Made by a program: the position numbers and the translations under genes. This document shows positions 36,913 to 50,500 of a DNA stretch of 64,000 nt, one piece after another. The notes under the pieces were generated by a model that made no database searches, was not told the DNA's origin, and worked only from the letters and a program-made list of their open reading frames with translations. This stretch comes from Nereocystis luetkeana (Eukaryota; Sar; Phaeophyceae; Laminariales; Laminariaceae): NCBI GenBank assembly GCA_031213475.1, contig JARUPZ010000008.1, positions 9,801,076 to 9,865,075 on the forward strand, written 5' to 3'. Within the stretch, counting starts at the first letter, position 1. Each line of letters opens with the position of its first letter.

Positions 36913-39900
36913 CTGTACCAGCAGTCGCAGCAGCAACCGACGGTGCAAGTAGTCCGAACGGGTTCAATTTTCGCCTCTCTTTATACCTGGTATGTGTACG
37001 AGACTCCAGAATCGACAGGTGCCTGTGCCCATCTGGCCCGAACTATGTATATCACCGCTTGGTGATACTGATGTCATTGTTCGGTAAACCTTCGTTATAC
37101 ATGCGTTGGTTGGAGAGCGTTTCTCCCTGGTTCCTCAGATACTGGGTGTCTTGTATCGGTGGAGGGCGCTCGATTACGCGATTCTTAGGGGGAGATATTC
37201 AGTTCCGTTCCGCTCTCTGATTGGGATACTCAGAAGTGTGAGTGGGCTGGTTCTACGCCGCAATACCACGTATAAGCGGCCTGTTTTGTCGGGATCGCTA
37301 TGCAGAAAACATGCATCGGCATTGTAGCTACTACGGCAGTCCGTCGTTACGAATATCCTGCCATCGCATTGTCGGGGTTCCGCAAAATGCGTTCTGGCGA
37401 CCACCGAGGAATTTAAATATAAGGCATATTATGTACGCCTGGAACCGTACGGTATGTTCGTCTCCTCGTGTACCGCTACTGCTGCGCTGTGTCATGTAGA
37501 TATATTTGGTATGCACGCAAGACTGGGTAGAAGTATCGTGAAACACACGATTAGGGGCATTTTTCGCGCGCATGTGGGACCCAAAATATTCTACTTGAAC
37601 TTCGTGGCACCGTCTTGCTTGGTGTACACGGAACTCCTCCACCTGCCCATGAAAATGACGGCACTTTGGTGCGTACTGACCACTGCACTACGAACGAGGA
37701 GCCGATGCTGCTTGATTGTTGTATGTCGGATAACCCACGCCGGTATCAACACGGTTTTGTCGCAAGCCCGCCGGTACGCCGGTGGTGAAGATTTGACATA
37801 GGGAAAGCTAGATGGACCAGTGGTATATTCTTGTGCGGGGTTGAGCGGGGAAAAAACAAACGCAAAATGTCGGCGCTTTCTCACCCTGGCTTGGCCATGG
37901 GTGCTCCTTCCGTTCGTGGAGGGATCACACAAGACTACACCGAACCCTGTGGCATATTTTATATGGACGTTTTCGTAGGCGATGTTTTGCGAACATGAAA
38001 TGTGCGTATTTACTCGTTATACTATTGGTAAGAACGAACGTTTGACGAACACGCTGCACGTGTACAAACACGCTGCACGTGTAAGAGATATCTTGATGCA
38101 GACAATCCCGGAAAAAGCGTACACACAGAGTATGGCTGCGTCTACTCTATCCATGGACGGTTGTGATCGGGTGGAGAATTACAGGATTAAGAGTAGTACG
38201 TGGAGTCGTGGGTTCGCCGGCGCGAGCGGCATTTTGGCTGCCCGTGTGAGCATGTAAGCGTGTCATCAACTGGCGGGCGCTCGGAATGGGGCGAATATAA
38301 TAGCAACAGGTAGTCGAGCGATAGTACGTGGAGGCGGTCGAGTCATTAAATAGCACGACAATGCTTGGTACCTGCTTGGTATTGTAGTCGACTGTCGGAG
38401 TCAAATAACAACTCAGAATAAAATTAATTTGTGTGGGTGCATTCGACTCGAAAATGTCCCTTTTGGTGACTGAAGACGATAGAAAAAGGGTTTTACCTAG
38501 CGATACCGGACAGATGATGTATCAGGTTCCGGGTCCCGGTGTGGTTCAGGTAAGTAATTTCATTCAACTATATTTTTGGGTTGAAGGATAACCTGGAATA
38601 CCACATAAAACCATCCATCGTCGTCGCATCTTCAACAGCAGCGGGAGGCATTCGAATGACACGTGATCCTTTAGTGGTAATGCTATTGTTTTCACCATAG
38701 CCGGAGTTGGTCCTCTTGTTAGGCGTATCATCTTCAGAAATGTCAAATACTGATTAGGGCTTCTTGTGGGGTACCAGGTATCTCGCTATGTAATCGTTTT
38801 TTTGGTTTTTTGCAGGGGTGACCCGTGCATCACCTAATCTGTGTGCGCAGCGTAGCCGCGCCCTGCATACCTGCGTTTCGGCAACCGACGCCTCGAATTT
38901 AGGCGCTGCACATTCCCGGGGTGCGTTTGACGAATTCCTTTTCAGCACGGAGGGCTTAGCCCATTGGCGCAAAGTATTTACGCCTGCTTAGCGTCTGTAT
39001 TTCTTTCCAACACGTTGCAGAATCTCTCTGAGTGCGTTGAATTTGTTTAGGATTCGGTCATATAAAACCAGACTATTGCTTCGAACGTGGAAGTCCTGGC
39101 ATTTTGCCCGGCGAGCGCTGTCTTTCATTCTCTGGATGTTGGCCTTTCCAGGCGTGTTTCATCAGCTCCAAGTGAGTAGAAAACCGGTGAAACTCGATGC
39201 AGGCTAGCGGCGACCATCGTACACGCCGAGCGTATAGGGAGAGAGTCCGGACACAATAGACACTTTCACTTACTCACATGTGATGATCTCAGGGTGTCAT
39301 CGATTAGAGAATTCGGTCGGCGGCCCAGCGTCGCCCAGACACACAAACATGCATACCCAAGAACGGGCGGTACGTCAGAAGGCTGTAAAGGCTGAAATCA
39401 CCGCGTACATATTGGCGGGGTCATGACGCTCCTAACGAGGAGATTTAAGGTGTGAGTACCAGAATGGTGCTGGGACGAAGTCGGCATCTATCTTGAGCGG
39501 CGTTGATTAGCGGTACATCACCTGAAATTCCTATCTGGTACTCCGGCGTACGCACAGACAGACGAAATTTCGGTTAAGAAAATCGCATACCTCAGCTCTA
39601 TGTTGTCAATTCGTGCATGACCTCCATTGGGGGGATAAGCTACATCGTCGGCAGCACCACTGGGCTATAGTGGCAGAGAGGGGCCAACGACAGCAACGGT
39701 GTGGAAGGGTGGTCTGACGTTGTCGCCATATACATCGCATACCATTTACACCTGCGCCGAAGACGCGCGTCCTGCGAGTCGCAAATATTTATACGCACGA
39801 CGACCGACACGCACGACGAAAGACAGACGGTGGGCAAGAGACCGAACGAAGCACTGGTCGCCATAGCATACGGACCCGTTTGCAAAACGTGGGACAAGAA

Positions 39901-42900
39901 ACGTTGAAAACATGGTTCGATGGTACTGGTATTCCCACCATCACCAACGACTGCAATACCGTGCACAAAACCACGCAAGTTGTGGGCACCTTTTAAATAC
40001 CTATATATCGAGACGGGCTTGCCCTTTTGGGGCTAAGCAAACCGTCGACGCTGAACGTGCCCGGGATATCAGAGTGTTCTGTGCGTATTGTGTATGATGG
40101 CATCATGTGGTCCGTTGCACCAGTCAAGCTCTAGTTTCAGAAAAGATGGCGACGCTTGATCAACCGTTTCGCTTCCGTGGCGATGATCGACGGACAGGAG
40201 GGGCCAATACGTGGTTCGTGCTACGATGTCTACGTGGGCCCACCGTCATAAGGCCTTGACCTAAACAACGGTAAACTCGTTGATAGCTGGGTGGTGCTTG
40301 TGATTTTCTTGTCGGGGGGAAATACATCCAACGCATAGTGGGGTATGGAATCGTGCGTAGCTTTGTCCCAACTGAGCAAAAACACATTGTTCTGTTCCAT
40401 TTGCAATATTTTGAATGAGGGATCAACGGTTCTTTATGGCCTTGCATAGGGCCAGTAGATATTTAGTGCAGCCAGTTGAAAAGACGCGCTGCAGTATATA
40501 ATAGGTGTTCAAAACGTATAAAGAGTAGATACAATGCTCGACATTATCTCAGATATTGTACATTGTTTGGTAGCTGACTGCAGGAATGTACCATCGAACG
40601 AAGGCACAACGAACGGTATCGTTTATGAAAGTCACCGTGACTCAGGTCGTTGCTTCACACGCATTGGGACCATCACTCAATGCAAGATTCAACGCAGCAA
40701 TAGATTCCACCCAGCAGTAGGCGTCATGGCCTGTTGACACGCATGCGTGACATGAACAGTGGAACCCAACAGGTCAGAGCTGTCCTCGGTGACCTACTAA
40801 AAAAGTTGAATATCTGCTTCAGCTGTCGTCGTGGCTTGCGTTCGGCCATCCGAAACGGTAGATTTGGGGCCTGATATATATCGTGTATCACCGCGGGAAC
40901 ACTCACTCTACGCGGCGATGGTGCACTACATAGTGTTTGTGCACCTACTCGCACTTGTTTAGTCCTGGAAAGCGTTGCGACGTCTTCGGGTGAGATATAG
41001 TGTTGTGCATGGACTCTCAGCTCACACAAGAAATGCCGGTTCAGGTGGGAGGGCATACAGTGAAGAAGGTTGTGAAATTTCGATGTATTTCCGCGCCGGT
41101 CTCAGCGCGTTCAGTACGCATACTTTTCGCAAGCAAGCCGAGTCTGTTTCAGGGCAAGAAACGACTAGTAGTGCTTCTCATTGTCGTGTTAGCTTCCTAT
41201 ATATAGCCTATTTTTCTGAAAGAAGATGCGACTAATACAGCGTAAACGTCTACTGCAAGAAGCATCTAGAGTAAACAGCCAATGCGTGCTGGTCAGTGCC
41301 AGGTGTTTCACACGCATCGGAGGGCACTCCTCCGTCCCCAAACTTGCTACAGGAGGGACCTTCTGACCGCATGACCACTGCCCATACATATGGAACCCCG
41401 CGTAGCACTGGTCGGGATAGCCAACATGCATGGTGGTATGCAATCCTACCCTCTACCCGCCCTCTACCCGACGCATACCTATCGTCGATACAAAGCAGGA
41501 ATCGGTATAAACGCACCGTATCAGCGTGTGCACCCTCCAGTTTCTTTCTCCTGCGCCCCTTCTCCGCGCCACAGTGCCTCCCCTCTGCCCCTTCTACACG
41601 ACCGAGCACCGCAATTCCCCCCCCTCCTCCTCCCGACACCCGTGTGTCTATTCTTAACAGGCATATTGGCGACCAAATGAGTCAGTCACAGGAGTACCGG
41701 TCGCCGTCCTCGCAGTGGGGTCAAGTCTGAAGCCTGGTCTACCGCATTCATGACCGTGTTCAAAGACACATAGGCCCTACGGCGGAGGCAGGCTGAGGAC
41801 GGGAACGATTCCCTGTCTCGTACTACTGAATGCACCTGGGAATGTCTCGCTCAACGCCACACCTATTGCAGGCATTTATGTTTCCTTTCCAGCAAACTAG
41901 TGGAGACATGGGTTTTCGGTGTCTCCACGCTGTGCTTGGCAAGAGTAGCGAAGCAATCCAAACTATTAATATCCATGGTGCCCACAGCTCACACCACCGC
42001 AGGTACCTGGGACACTCGCTTCGCCGGCGTGCTCGAAGCTCCTGTCGAACCCCTTGCACATAGCGCCCCCCCCGCTAGTTGCGTTGGTAACGTGGCGAGC
42101 ATGTGTAATCATCTTTCGTAGGGGCCATTATTCTGTTTTTTATGACTTTGGGAGTCGTTGCGCCTCACGTCGTTGGCATGATTTGTTTCGGAGGCATTTG
42201 TGAGGCGTTCTTCTTTGCGCCAAGTCCCTACTGCTGCCAAGCTCCCCGGGTGATGCCGGGCGCTGCCTATCATGGGACTCTCGACCTGACGTGTACCCCA
42301 TCCAGGCTCCTCCAAGCCTGATACTGATATTCACGTCAGATTGCTCCGTCTTGCGGCGGTCTTCCAGAGGGATGAAGACGTCGCGAACTTAATCCTGTGA
42401 GGCATCACAACCCTGCTCCAAAATGGAGGCCGACATCATCCTCGCTTCTCCGACGGCGAAGGGTAGCCGTCGTGCATCTATCAAAAGATACACCTGTGGG
42501 CTCTGGTGGGGGCTGGACATCAGTCCCATTGCACGGACACCCCCTCTAGGAACACGATTAAACCTTTTGGCCCGTCGTTACGTGATTGGTCGGAGATAAT
42601 CTCACAATACTAGTGAAGCGGTGGCAACGATACCAGATTCCGCCAAGGATCACGCCGAGTTATGTATATGCCTCTGCCCGTGATTGTACGTCTACGCGAC
42701 CGGAGCTTATATCGTCCATGTCGGTAAATGGGTTTAGTCCTTTCTCATGGAACTCCGTACGGGAGTCCATCAGCCGGTCCCATTGGGATCAAGTTCCGGA
42801 TGCTATCCGAAATAGTGCATTCACAAATCGCTCCGTGTAGCACAATATTGCGGGCACCCAGGCTGCTACCCCCACTAGCCCAGCTCACCTGTTGACGACG

Positions 42901-42970
42901 ATCAGCACGGTTTCCTCCACAGCCATGCCTAGCACTGCTCCAAGCTGTACTGTACCATGCATTTGTCTGT
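36913..42970. other. Intergenic region between the epimerase genes, left part
   Basis: No recognised protein, RNA or transposon. Three TACCAGGTA-type motifs or close variants occur. One weak candidate exon is listed separately at 38454-38549. All other frames are short and broken. Confidence 0.4.
38454..38549 (+). other. Candidate isolated first exon (weak)
   Basis: AAAATG start, 32 codons ending DTGQMMYQVPGPGVVQ, followed by a consensus donor GTAAGT. A possible acceptor (tttttgcag, 38808-38816) precedes a 58-codon open stretch ending TAG at about 38990, but the phases do not join. Could be a gene fragment or chance. Confidence 0.2.
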
Positions 42971-42992
42971 TTAGGGGTTAGGGTTAGGGTTT
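42971..42992 (+). repeat. Interstitial telomere-like tract
   Basis: TTAGGGGTTAGGGTTAGGGT, about three TTAGGG-type units. Similar shorter tracts are at 10055-10072 and 44799-44831 (GGGTTAGGATCAGGGTTAGG). TTAGGG is the expected telomere unit of brown algae. Confidence 0.7.
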
Positions 42993-43641
42993 CTAGAGTC
43001 GTTGTTTCCGAAGTTTTGAACGGAGGTCTGGGCGGTTTAACGTTGCACTTCTCTAGTAGGAGAGCAAATACTCAATGGTATAGGTGTCATAAGCATTTCA
43101 GTCGTGCGCGACGGGATGACTGTGAAGCCGAGGTTCGAGCGGGATATGGTCGGCATGCCGTGTACGTAGACGGCGTCAGGATCGAACCTTGATGAGGGTT
43201 GGGACCACCTCGCTGGCAGGGCACTCGTTGCTTGAGTATGTGTGTGCGAAATATTTATGTATGCCACGGGTGGTAGCAGCTTTAGCTTGTTGGGAAGACG
43301 CGGACAGGTCGATCGTTGTGCATGTACTATAGGAACGGGAAAATATTCTACGCGGGCATAGTCGTGACGCGCCCTCGTACAAGTAGCTACAAAGTGCTAG
43401 CTGGCCGCATAAAGTATGAGCCCGCCAAAAAAAGAAAAAACAGTTGCATGTGCGACGGTCGGGAAAAGGAATATTCTGAAGACGGAGATGAAGGGGAAGT
43501 GCACGTCCGAAACGTCCCCTGGCACACTCTCCTCGCCCTCAGACCGTGGGACTGTCAGTCTGCACGAGTACTCATTCGCGATGTTTGCGCGTGCCGGGGT
43601 ATGCATAGAAGCGAACGGCAATCTGTACTGAAAACAGACAG

Positions 43642-43835
<194 letters not shown>

Positions 43836-43849
43836 CTCGAGTGACATAG

Positions 43850-46110
43850 CCGGTCGCCCTGGTGGTACCCTCGAATAGTGTTACGAGAATTAACATAGAT
43901 GATGCCGTGACGTAAAATCCCGTCGTGGAGATTACTTCGCTATGTATTCACGAAAATAATAAAACAAACCAGTTAACTGGTGAGAGAGCGTAGCGTGGGT
44001 ATACAGCGGCAATTTGACGCGTGCCAACTAGGGAAGAAACGACCGAAGTCTTCTCGCGACGAACGTGTGAAGGCACGAACCGAAGAAAGGAGGGGGGACG
44101 AGAGCTTGCAACGTGACCCTGGGCTGGGTTTCTTCTACAAGGGAGGGAGAAAATGTCGGACAAATATTTTTTATTATGAAGGAGAACAAAACAAAAACAA
44201 CCGCTTCTTTCCCCCACACTGCGGTGCGTCTCTTGCCTTTTATCGCAAGAATGAATGGCTGCAGCCCTCTTTCTAACCTCGTCGACTGGCGTCAAATTGC
44301 TTCTACCCACGCCACGACGCGCTCGTAGCAGTAGTAGATGTTTTTTTTTGTTTAAAAATAAATACCTGGTAACATTTTAACCGTGGTGGGATTAGAACTC
44401 CAGGACCAATGATACTTAAATGGTAGCATTTGAGCGTAACCCCTACACCCAGGTACCGAAGAGAGTCGTATGATAGCCTGATGTCGACCCAACGTCGTAC
44501 TTGTACCACCGGCAGTCATGTTTGTTTTTGTAACTGAGATCCGCCATATCGCCGTTTTGGTGTTTCCCGCGTCAAAGCCGAATCTGACTGACTCTACTGT
44601 TTGTACCTCGTTTGCAGAGGAGGTTTAGCAATCTGGGAGAAGGGATCTTCAGGGATAGTTTGACTTTACCTATTAATAGCGTGGTCTGCACTTACTTCGT
44701 ACTCGTTGTGCGCAACTGAGAAATTTCCTGGTTCGATGCAAACGCGGCGCAGCTGCGTTTAGGGCGAGTTTATGCCCCCTTTGGCTCCGGTTTGGGGTCA
44801 GGGTTAGGATCAGGGTTAGGGCTAGGGCTAGCGTCAGGGGTTGGGGGGTTGGGTCTTCGCGTCATCGCCCGCACCTTGATCCCAACAGGAACCTAAACAC
44901 TGGAACAGCCTACCAACCTTAAGATCCCTCCTCCCTCGTTTGTAGTTTATTTGCTGTCACATACGTATAAATACGTACCTAAATCTGGCCCAGAGGTTGG
45001 CCGGGCTGTGGTGGTCGGACGAATAACTAACAGCGAAACCAGCATCGAAAACCGGCAGGCGAAACGACGCAACAAACAAAAAAACGACAGGCAAACATTC
45101 ACGAAATGTGCATCAAGTATGTTCAGGAGGTAGGTACGCACAACTATTAATAGCTGCACGAGGCACACATACTGCAAAAACTTGAAATAAACACCCCGAC
45201 TATATATATTGTCATTCGTCGTGGGACCCCAACCATGGTACTTACACATCATACCTGGTAGATAAATAAATGTGTGAAAAAAGGAGAGAGGTACTCGTAG
45301 TTGTGAGGTGCTGGTAGGTATGCAGGGCGAATCACTTCACCGATATTGGTTAGTAGTGGTGACTGGTGGGGGTGGAAGTGCTAGCGCCTCCTGTCTCTAC
45401 GCTCCTGCTTGTATATATATATAATATGTCTTTGTCTCTCCTACACATAATATGGCGGCGCGACTTTGACACCCACCTCGAGTAACGTCTTCCAGGACGA
45501 CCCCGCTAGGTCCACACAAATGTTCTTGGGTCTTTGAGCAATCTATCGGTGACCACTTGCGCGTATCATAACGAAATGGCTTCGAAGAGGACCCCGAACT
45601 CGTTGCATCTGACGTTCTGTACTTCTGAACAACGTATTGGAGTTCGAACCTTCATTTCCTGAAATCAAGTAACTCCCACCTGCTTCCTACCCGTATGTAT
45701 GCTACGCGCACAATTCGGCGAGAGTCCACGACGGAAGAAAGTGCTTCGTCATTCTAGCGATACAAATGCGAGGCGGCACGCACCGCAGTGGGGGAGGAGG
45801 GAGAAGAGCCTATGATACAATATTTATGAACCCGTGTCGTAGCTACTAAGTAGTACGAGGCAGACAGAAAACCAAGGGCGAAAATTTGAATGATACTGCT
45901 GTGGATGGGATGGGGAACGGAAAAAAGTGCGTACAGCAGTACGAACACGGATATTCGTATTATCTTTCTATTATCGCGCCCCCCCGCCCCACTCCTGATC
46001 ATAGGACGAAGTGAGAGTAAGCCAGCACGCTCGACGAGCAACCGCGAAGATTCGTTTATGGAGACCCCGGAACTGAACCGTTCTGCAGACCACTACTCAG
46101 AGCCAGGATA
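43850..46110. other. Intergenic, no gene recognised
   Basis: Holds a telomere-like tract, two TACCTGGTA motifs (44363, 45252) and a possible tRNA-derived fragment at 44380-44460 on the minus strand (TGGGTGTAGGGGTTACGCTC, then GAGTTCTAATCCC about 45 nt on), with a poorly paired T-stem. Confidence 0.4.
44799..44831 (+). repeat. Interstitial telomere-like tract (degenerate)
   Basis: GGTCAGGGTTAGGATCAGGG then TTAGGGCTAGGGCTAG; degenerate TTAGGG units. Confidence 0.55.
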
Positions 46111-46116
46111 TTGATG

Positions 46117-46300
46117 TCGTTCTCACATTGACCCTCAAATGAAAGGGAGTCCGTGGTCACACAAACGTGCTAGAAACCTAGGAAGATCCGAGAATCCATC
46201 AATCAGAAATCGAAACTCGGCAGCCTAAAAGTACACGATACGAAGAAAGCGCACTCAAGATATGTCTGAAGTTGACCAACACAGCAGCACGTACGTTGGT
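46117..46300 (+). repeat. Family C, second subtype
   Basis: GTTCTCACATTGACC, GAGTCCGTGGTCACACAAAC/GTGCTAG, CCTAGGAAGAT and ACACGATACGAAG. The same series, degenerate, is at 13986-14110 (GAGTCCGTGGCCACACAAAG, CCTAGGAAGAT, ACACGACACGAAGGTGCGCA). Confidence 0.6.
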
Positions 46301-46359
46301 GCGCAAATACACCGTGAACACTTTTCCCAAAAGGCCTACTGGTAACTACCAGGTATTAA

Positions 46360-46468
46360 TATTACAGGGGGCCATAGTTAATAGGACCTATGGTAAACAT
46401 AAAAACCTATATGTTTAAAAACTTTTATTAACAATATTTGGTCCTGTTAACTATAGCCCCCCGCAATA
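46360..46468. mobile_element. MITE family A copy 2
   Basis: 109 bp, TATTACAGGGGGCCATAG ... CTATAGCCCCCCGCAATA. Internal sequence TTAATAGGACC...GGTCCTGTTAA extends the inverted repeat. It directly follows a TACCAGGTA motif (46347-46355). TA ends suggest a Tc1/mariner-like TA target, but this is inference. Confidence 0.85.
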
Positions 46469-47175
46469 GTAGTGTTATTAATAGTATCCAACAGCAGTAC
46501 GAGACAACAGCTTCACAGAAAGCCACATCATCACTGGTAAAAGGTGAAGCAAGGACATCCATCCACTGTGGGAAACCTGGGGGCGCGCGGCTAGCGCGAT
46601 ACGCCGCACACACCACTGGTTAATAGCATAGACAACGCAAACTTTTGGGAGTGTTCGTTCGTGATTTTCTTTATATATATATATGAGAAGAGAGTTACAA
46701 AAACAGCAGTACATACTAGTACAAAATACCAGGTACCTGGTATGGATTAAAATATACCCCTATTAAAATAGAAACAAACCTGGTACGCAAAATATGTTTT
46801 TCGCTCTTGTACCAAGTATGTATGTATGCGTTTCGTTCGGCTTGAGAGATGTTATACTTTGGTAATACCACACGCATTTCACAAACTGTTTCACCGCAAG
46901 CAACCACACGCAGCACGTAGTAAGCGTACCATTGCCGACTTCACATGCATATCATAGGTTCTAACAGATAGCCCGTCCGTCTGAGCAGCCTTCCGGGGTC
47001 CGACGTCCGTACGCAAGGATTTCCCGCTACCCCAACCACTCACCCCCCACCACTCTCATCATCCCATCGCGCAGCATTAAAAGCGCCGAGTTTGAGATAT
47101 AGACCAAACGGCCGAAGGGAACAACGACGATCGAGGCGTCTATCACCACATATTGTCATAGAAGCAGCTGCTGCA

Positions 47176-47526
47176 ATGCTTCGAGCGGCTGCCAGCATCG
47201 TGACGATGAGCCTTTTTCTGGCTTCCAGGCAGCAAGTCGAGGCAGAAGACACCCCTTCGCCGAACGATGTTATCGCCAAACCCCAGTGCGACTCAAATGC
47301 GACGGCGCTGCTCAGGTATTCCGCGGCATCGGAACGGCTGTACCTGGAGTCGGCCGACGGCACCACCCGAGGGGGTTGCGTAACATTGACTCAAATCTGG
47401 GAGCAGCTGGCAGGCAGCGTGCCACTGTTCGCGGTGGAGTCGGGCAGCGGCAACGTGAGCAGTGCCGCGACAGGCACTTGGCTTCTCACGGAGACCCTTT
47501 ATGTCGAAGACGGTATTACTCTCCAG
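47176..47526 (+). CDS. Epimerase paralogue 2, exon 1
   Basis: 117 codons, phase 0, ending ...ATT ACT CTC CAG before donor gtacga. It encodes a signal-peptide-like N-terminus, then SPNDVIAKPQCDS, RGGCVTLTQIW and TGTWLLTETLYVEDGITLQ, colinear with exon 1 of paralogue 1 and one codon shorter. Confidence 0.9.
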
Positions 47527-50500
47527 GTACGAAAGCGTTTCAAGTATCTGTGGTGGGCGCTGTTGGTGCATGTATGTGTGTCGGATGACATGTCGCTCGC
47601 GTCTGTGTTTCGGGAGGCATAATCTACAGTAGGTAGCAGCAGGGAGGCTACACATACATGGGGAACGTGCATCGCACACCATGCTTTAGGCCAGCGCGAG
47701 ATCGACCAGCGACTACGATACATATTACCGCACGAAGACAGACAGCAGTATACACATTGTACGTAAAGTACGATATTATGAATAGATACGTCACTATTAA
47801 TAGTTCACGGGTGGGCGGGCATGTATCAGACACGCATTTCTTGTATCAATCCTACAGCAAGCATATTATTAAAAATATTATTTTATAGCCTTCCAGATAT
47901 ATATATATATATATAAGTGTGTAATCGTCACTTAAGTCTTGTATTTTGTTTCCTGTCAGAATTGTCTGTGAGTTCGCCTTCATGGCCTTTTGTATTTTTT
48001 TGTGATATATATTTCTTGTACGGCTGTGTTATCGTACCCGGTACGTTGGAATTTCACTTGATCTTTCCATTTCTTTGTTTTTCTTTCCGTTTGAGTTTTT
48101 CTCTATCTCACAGCCTGTGACCCCAAGATTTGTATCTCTCTAGGATATAGAATTCGGGACAGACACTGGGTGTAGGTATTACGGGGGACCATAGTAAATA
48201 GGACCAAATGTTGTTAGTGAAAATAAGTAAATGGATAGGTTTTTGTGTTTACCATAGGTCCTATTAACTATGGCCCCCCGTAATAGCGAAGGGGAAGCGC
48301 GATGTAGTTGAAGGAACGGTTGAATTTGAATGCAACACACACCAGGCAGTACAGTTACGATATACCGCTGGACATCTGGAAATATAATAAATAAATATGG
48401 AAACAGGGAGGACTAGCGCTGTCAACCAGGAGCGTAGGATCAAGTATTCCACCCTAAAACCTAAAACTTTCCAATAATATAGTTTATCTAAAGTTCACAC
48501 AGGGCCAAATTTAGTGTTTGTCGTCAGGTAAGGCGAAAGTTCTGTCTCTCGCCATCCTTGATTGATATACTCTGCATTCTGAACATTGTGAACATCATGG
48601 GCGCGCGTATGCTATGCTGTGTCTTTTGCGATATATGGCACCAGGTTGTTGTTGTTGTTGTTCTCACATTAACTCACAATTCAATGCAGTCCGTGGTCGC
48701 AGGACAGGCTCCAATAATAACTCTGGAGTGGAAGAAATACCTCAAGTAAAAAACAGAGGCAAAAAACAAAAAACAAGCATACGCACTCCACCACTGCGGA
48801 CACCAGGGAAGCAAAAAGGAGACTATTAATAGCAGACAAAAGCCTAAAAAAAAAAGAAGATGAAGCTAAGCAAAAGAAAAACAAAAACAAAACTAAAACA
48901 GAAGCAGATAGCAAAACGCAAAAAAAAAGGCAAAACGGACCATACAAACAAAGACACAAAGAGGTACAAACGGGAATGAAAGAAAAACGAAAGGGACGAA
49001 AAAGCGATAATCACGGGCGGGGGGGAAAGAAAATACCAAAGGCAGGCACTGGAGCATACAGACACGCAAAGTTGCCCAGATGGCACCATGCTAGTTACTT
49101 GGGTCCCAAAGAAAGGAGTGCATCATGACGATGATGGCCATAACCAGGCTTCAGTCTGGTATAGTATACCAGGCAAATGAATATGCACGATATCAAGTAA
49201 GTGTGGTTCATTATATTCATGTACAAGTACTCTTATCTCGCAGCAGCAGTATGCTGCTGTGTCTTTTGCGATATATGACACCAGGTATAATAGTATACCA
49301 GGCAAATGAATATTATGCACGATATTATCAAGTGTGGTTCATTATATTCATGTACAAAGTACTCTTATCTCGCAGCAGCAGCAACGGCCTTAAAAGGCGG
49401 CATCAGTGCCAGGCACGGATGATAGTAGTGTGCCTGGTATACCTGTATGATTAAACTGGTACCTACCTGAGGAACGCTGGCAGAGACTGGATTATTATTT
49501 CGCACTAAAATATAGCGCATGGAACAGAGGAGAAACCAAGTTGCATCCTATAACGACCAAGATGGTATCAAACAGAGGTATATATATGGCTACTTAAAAT
49601 GCCGCCAAGTCCCACCTCCAACGCATGGGCACTGCTGACAAACTAACTGGCGTTTCGGTTTTGATCCGAGACATACATGCGGTTTTTTTCTTCCTCCGAA
49701 GCTCCTCGAAGAACAAGGAGCTCCAGAAAGTAAGTGCTGAACTATTCTCGCGGCAATGTTCCAAGGAAAGTACCACAACAAAAGTGGGAAGGACGATGAA
49801 GAGCCCACCTCGTGACCCCGGATCAGGGTGGCAACTAACTATTGGATACGGTACGAGGAAGCAAGAACATAAGGAGTGCGAGAAGGGTAATCAGTGGGGT
49901 GGCCAATAAAAGCTCTAACGAAACCAACTCCAGGCACCTGGTACCTGGACCACTGTGGTAAACAACATATTCGCCTGATGATTGAGAGCGAAGTATCTGA
50001 TTGAGAGCGAGAGCCAAATAAATTGAAATTTCGGGTCCAGACGCCTCTTTCTTGCCATTTCTTGGCAAGTAGGGGACGGGCTATTCTAAGAAGCGGCGCA
50101 ACTTGAAGGTCTCGTCAGCAGCGTCGCGAGCATATGCGTGTCATCGTCATCGGATGCTGCAGCTAGGAGCTAGACAAGTTGCTAGATTTCCCCAGATTGG
50201 CTATTCCTGCCTCAAACTGTTTCGCCTCGGGCGGTGGGCTCTACTGTAGCTTCTGCTCCCGGCTGTAGCTCCACAACGAGAGACTCCCACACGATGACCA
50301 GGGTAGCGGCTTGAAGCTACGGGCTAGCCCTTCAATTCAAGCTACACAGCAAGCTCCACCTCTCAGTGGTAGCCCGGCTACAACGTATCGCGCAATCTCG
50401 CTCTCAATCAGATACTACGCTCTCAATCAGGCGAATATGTTGTTCACAGTAGTAGTACCACAAAAAAGAGTACCTCACCCAGCAACAAAAAATGAGTGTA

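Noticed and set aside
44380-44460. Minus-strand tRNA gene
   Set aside because: A- and B-box-like words are at the right spacing, but T-stem and acceptor do not pair, so at best a tRNA-derived fragment.
47092-47175. Upstream in-frame ATG giving 28 extra residues for epimerase 2
   Set aside because: It would add an Arg-rich leader in front of the hydrophobic segment; alignment with paralogue 1 favours 47176.
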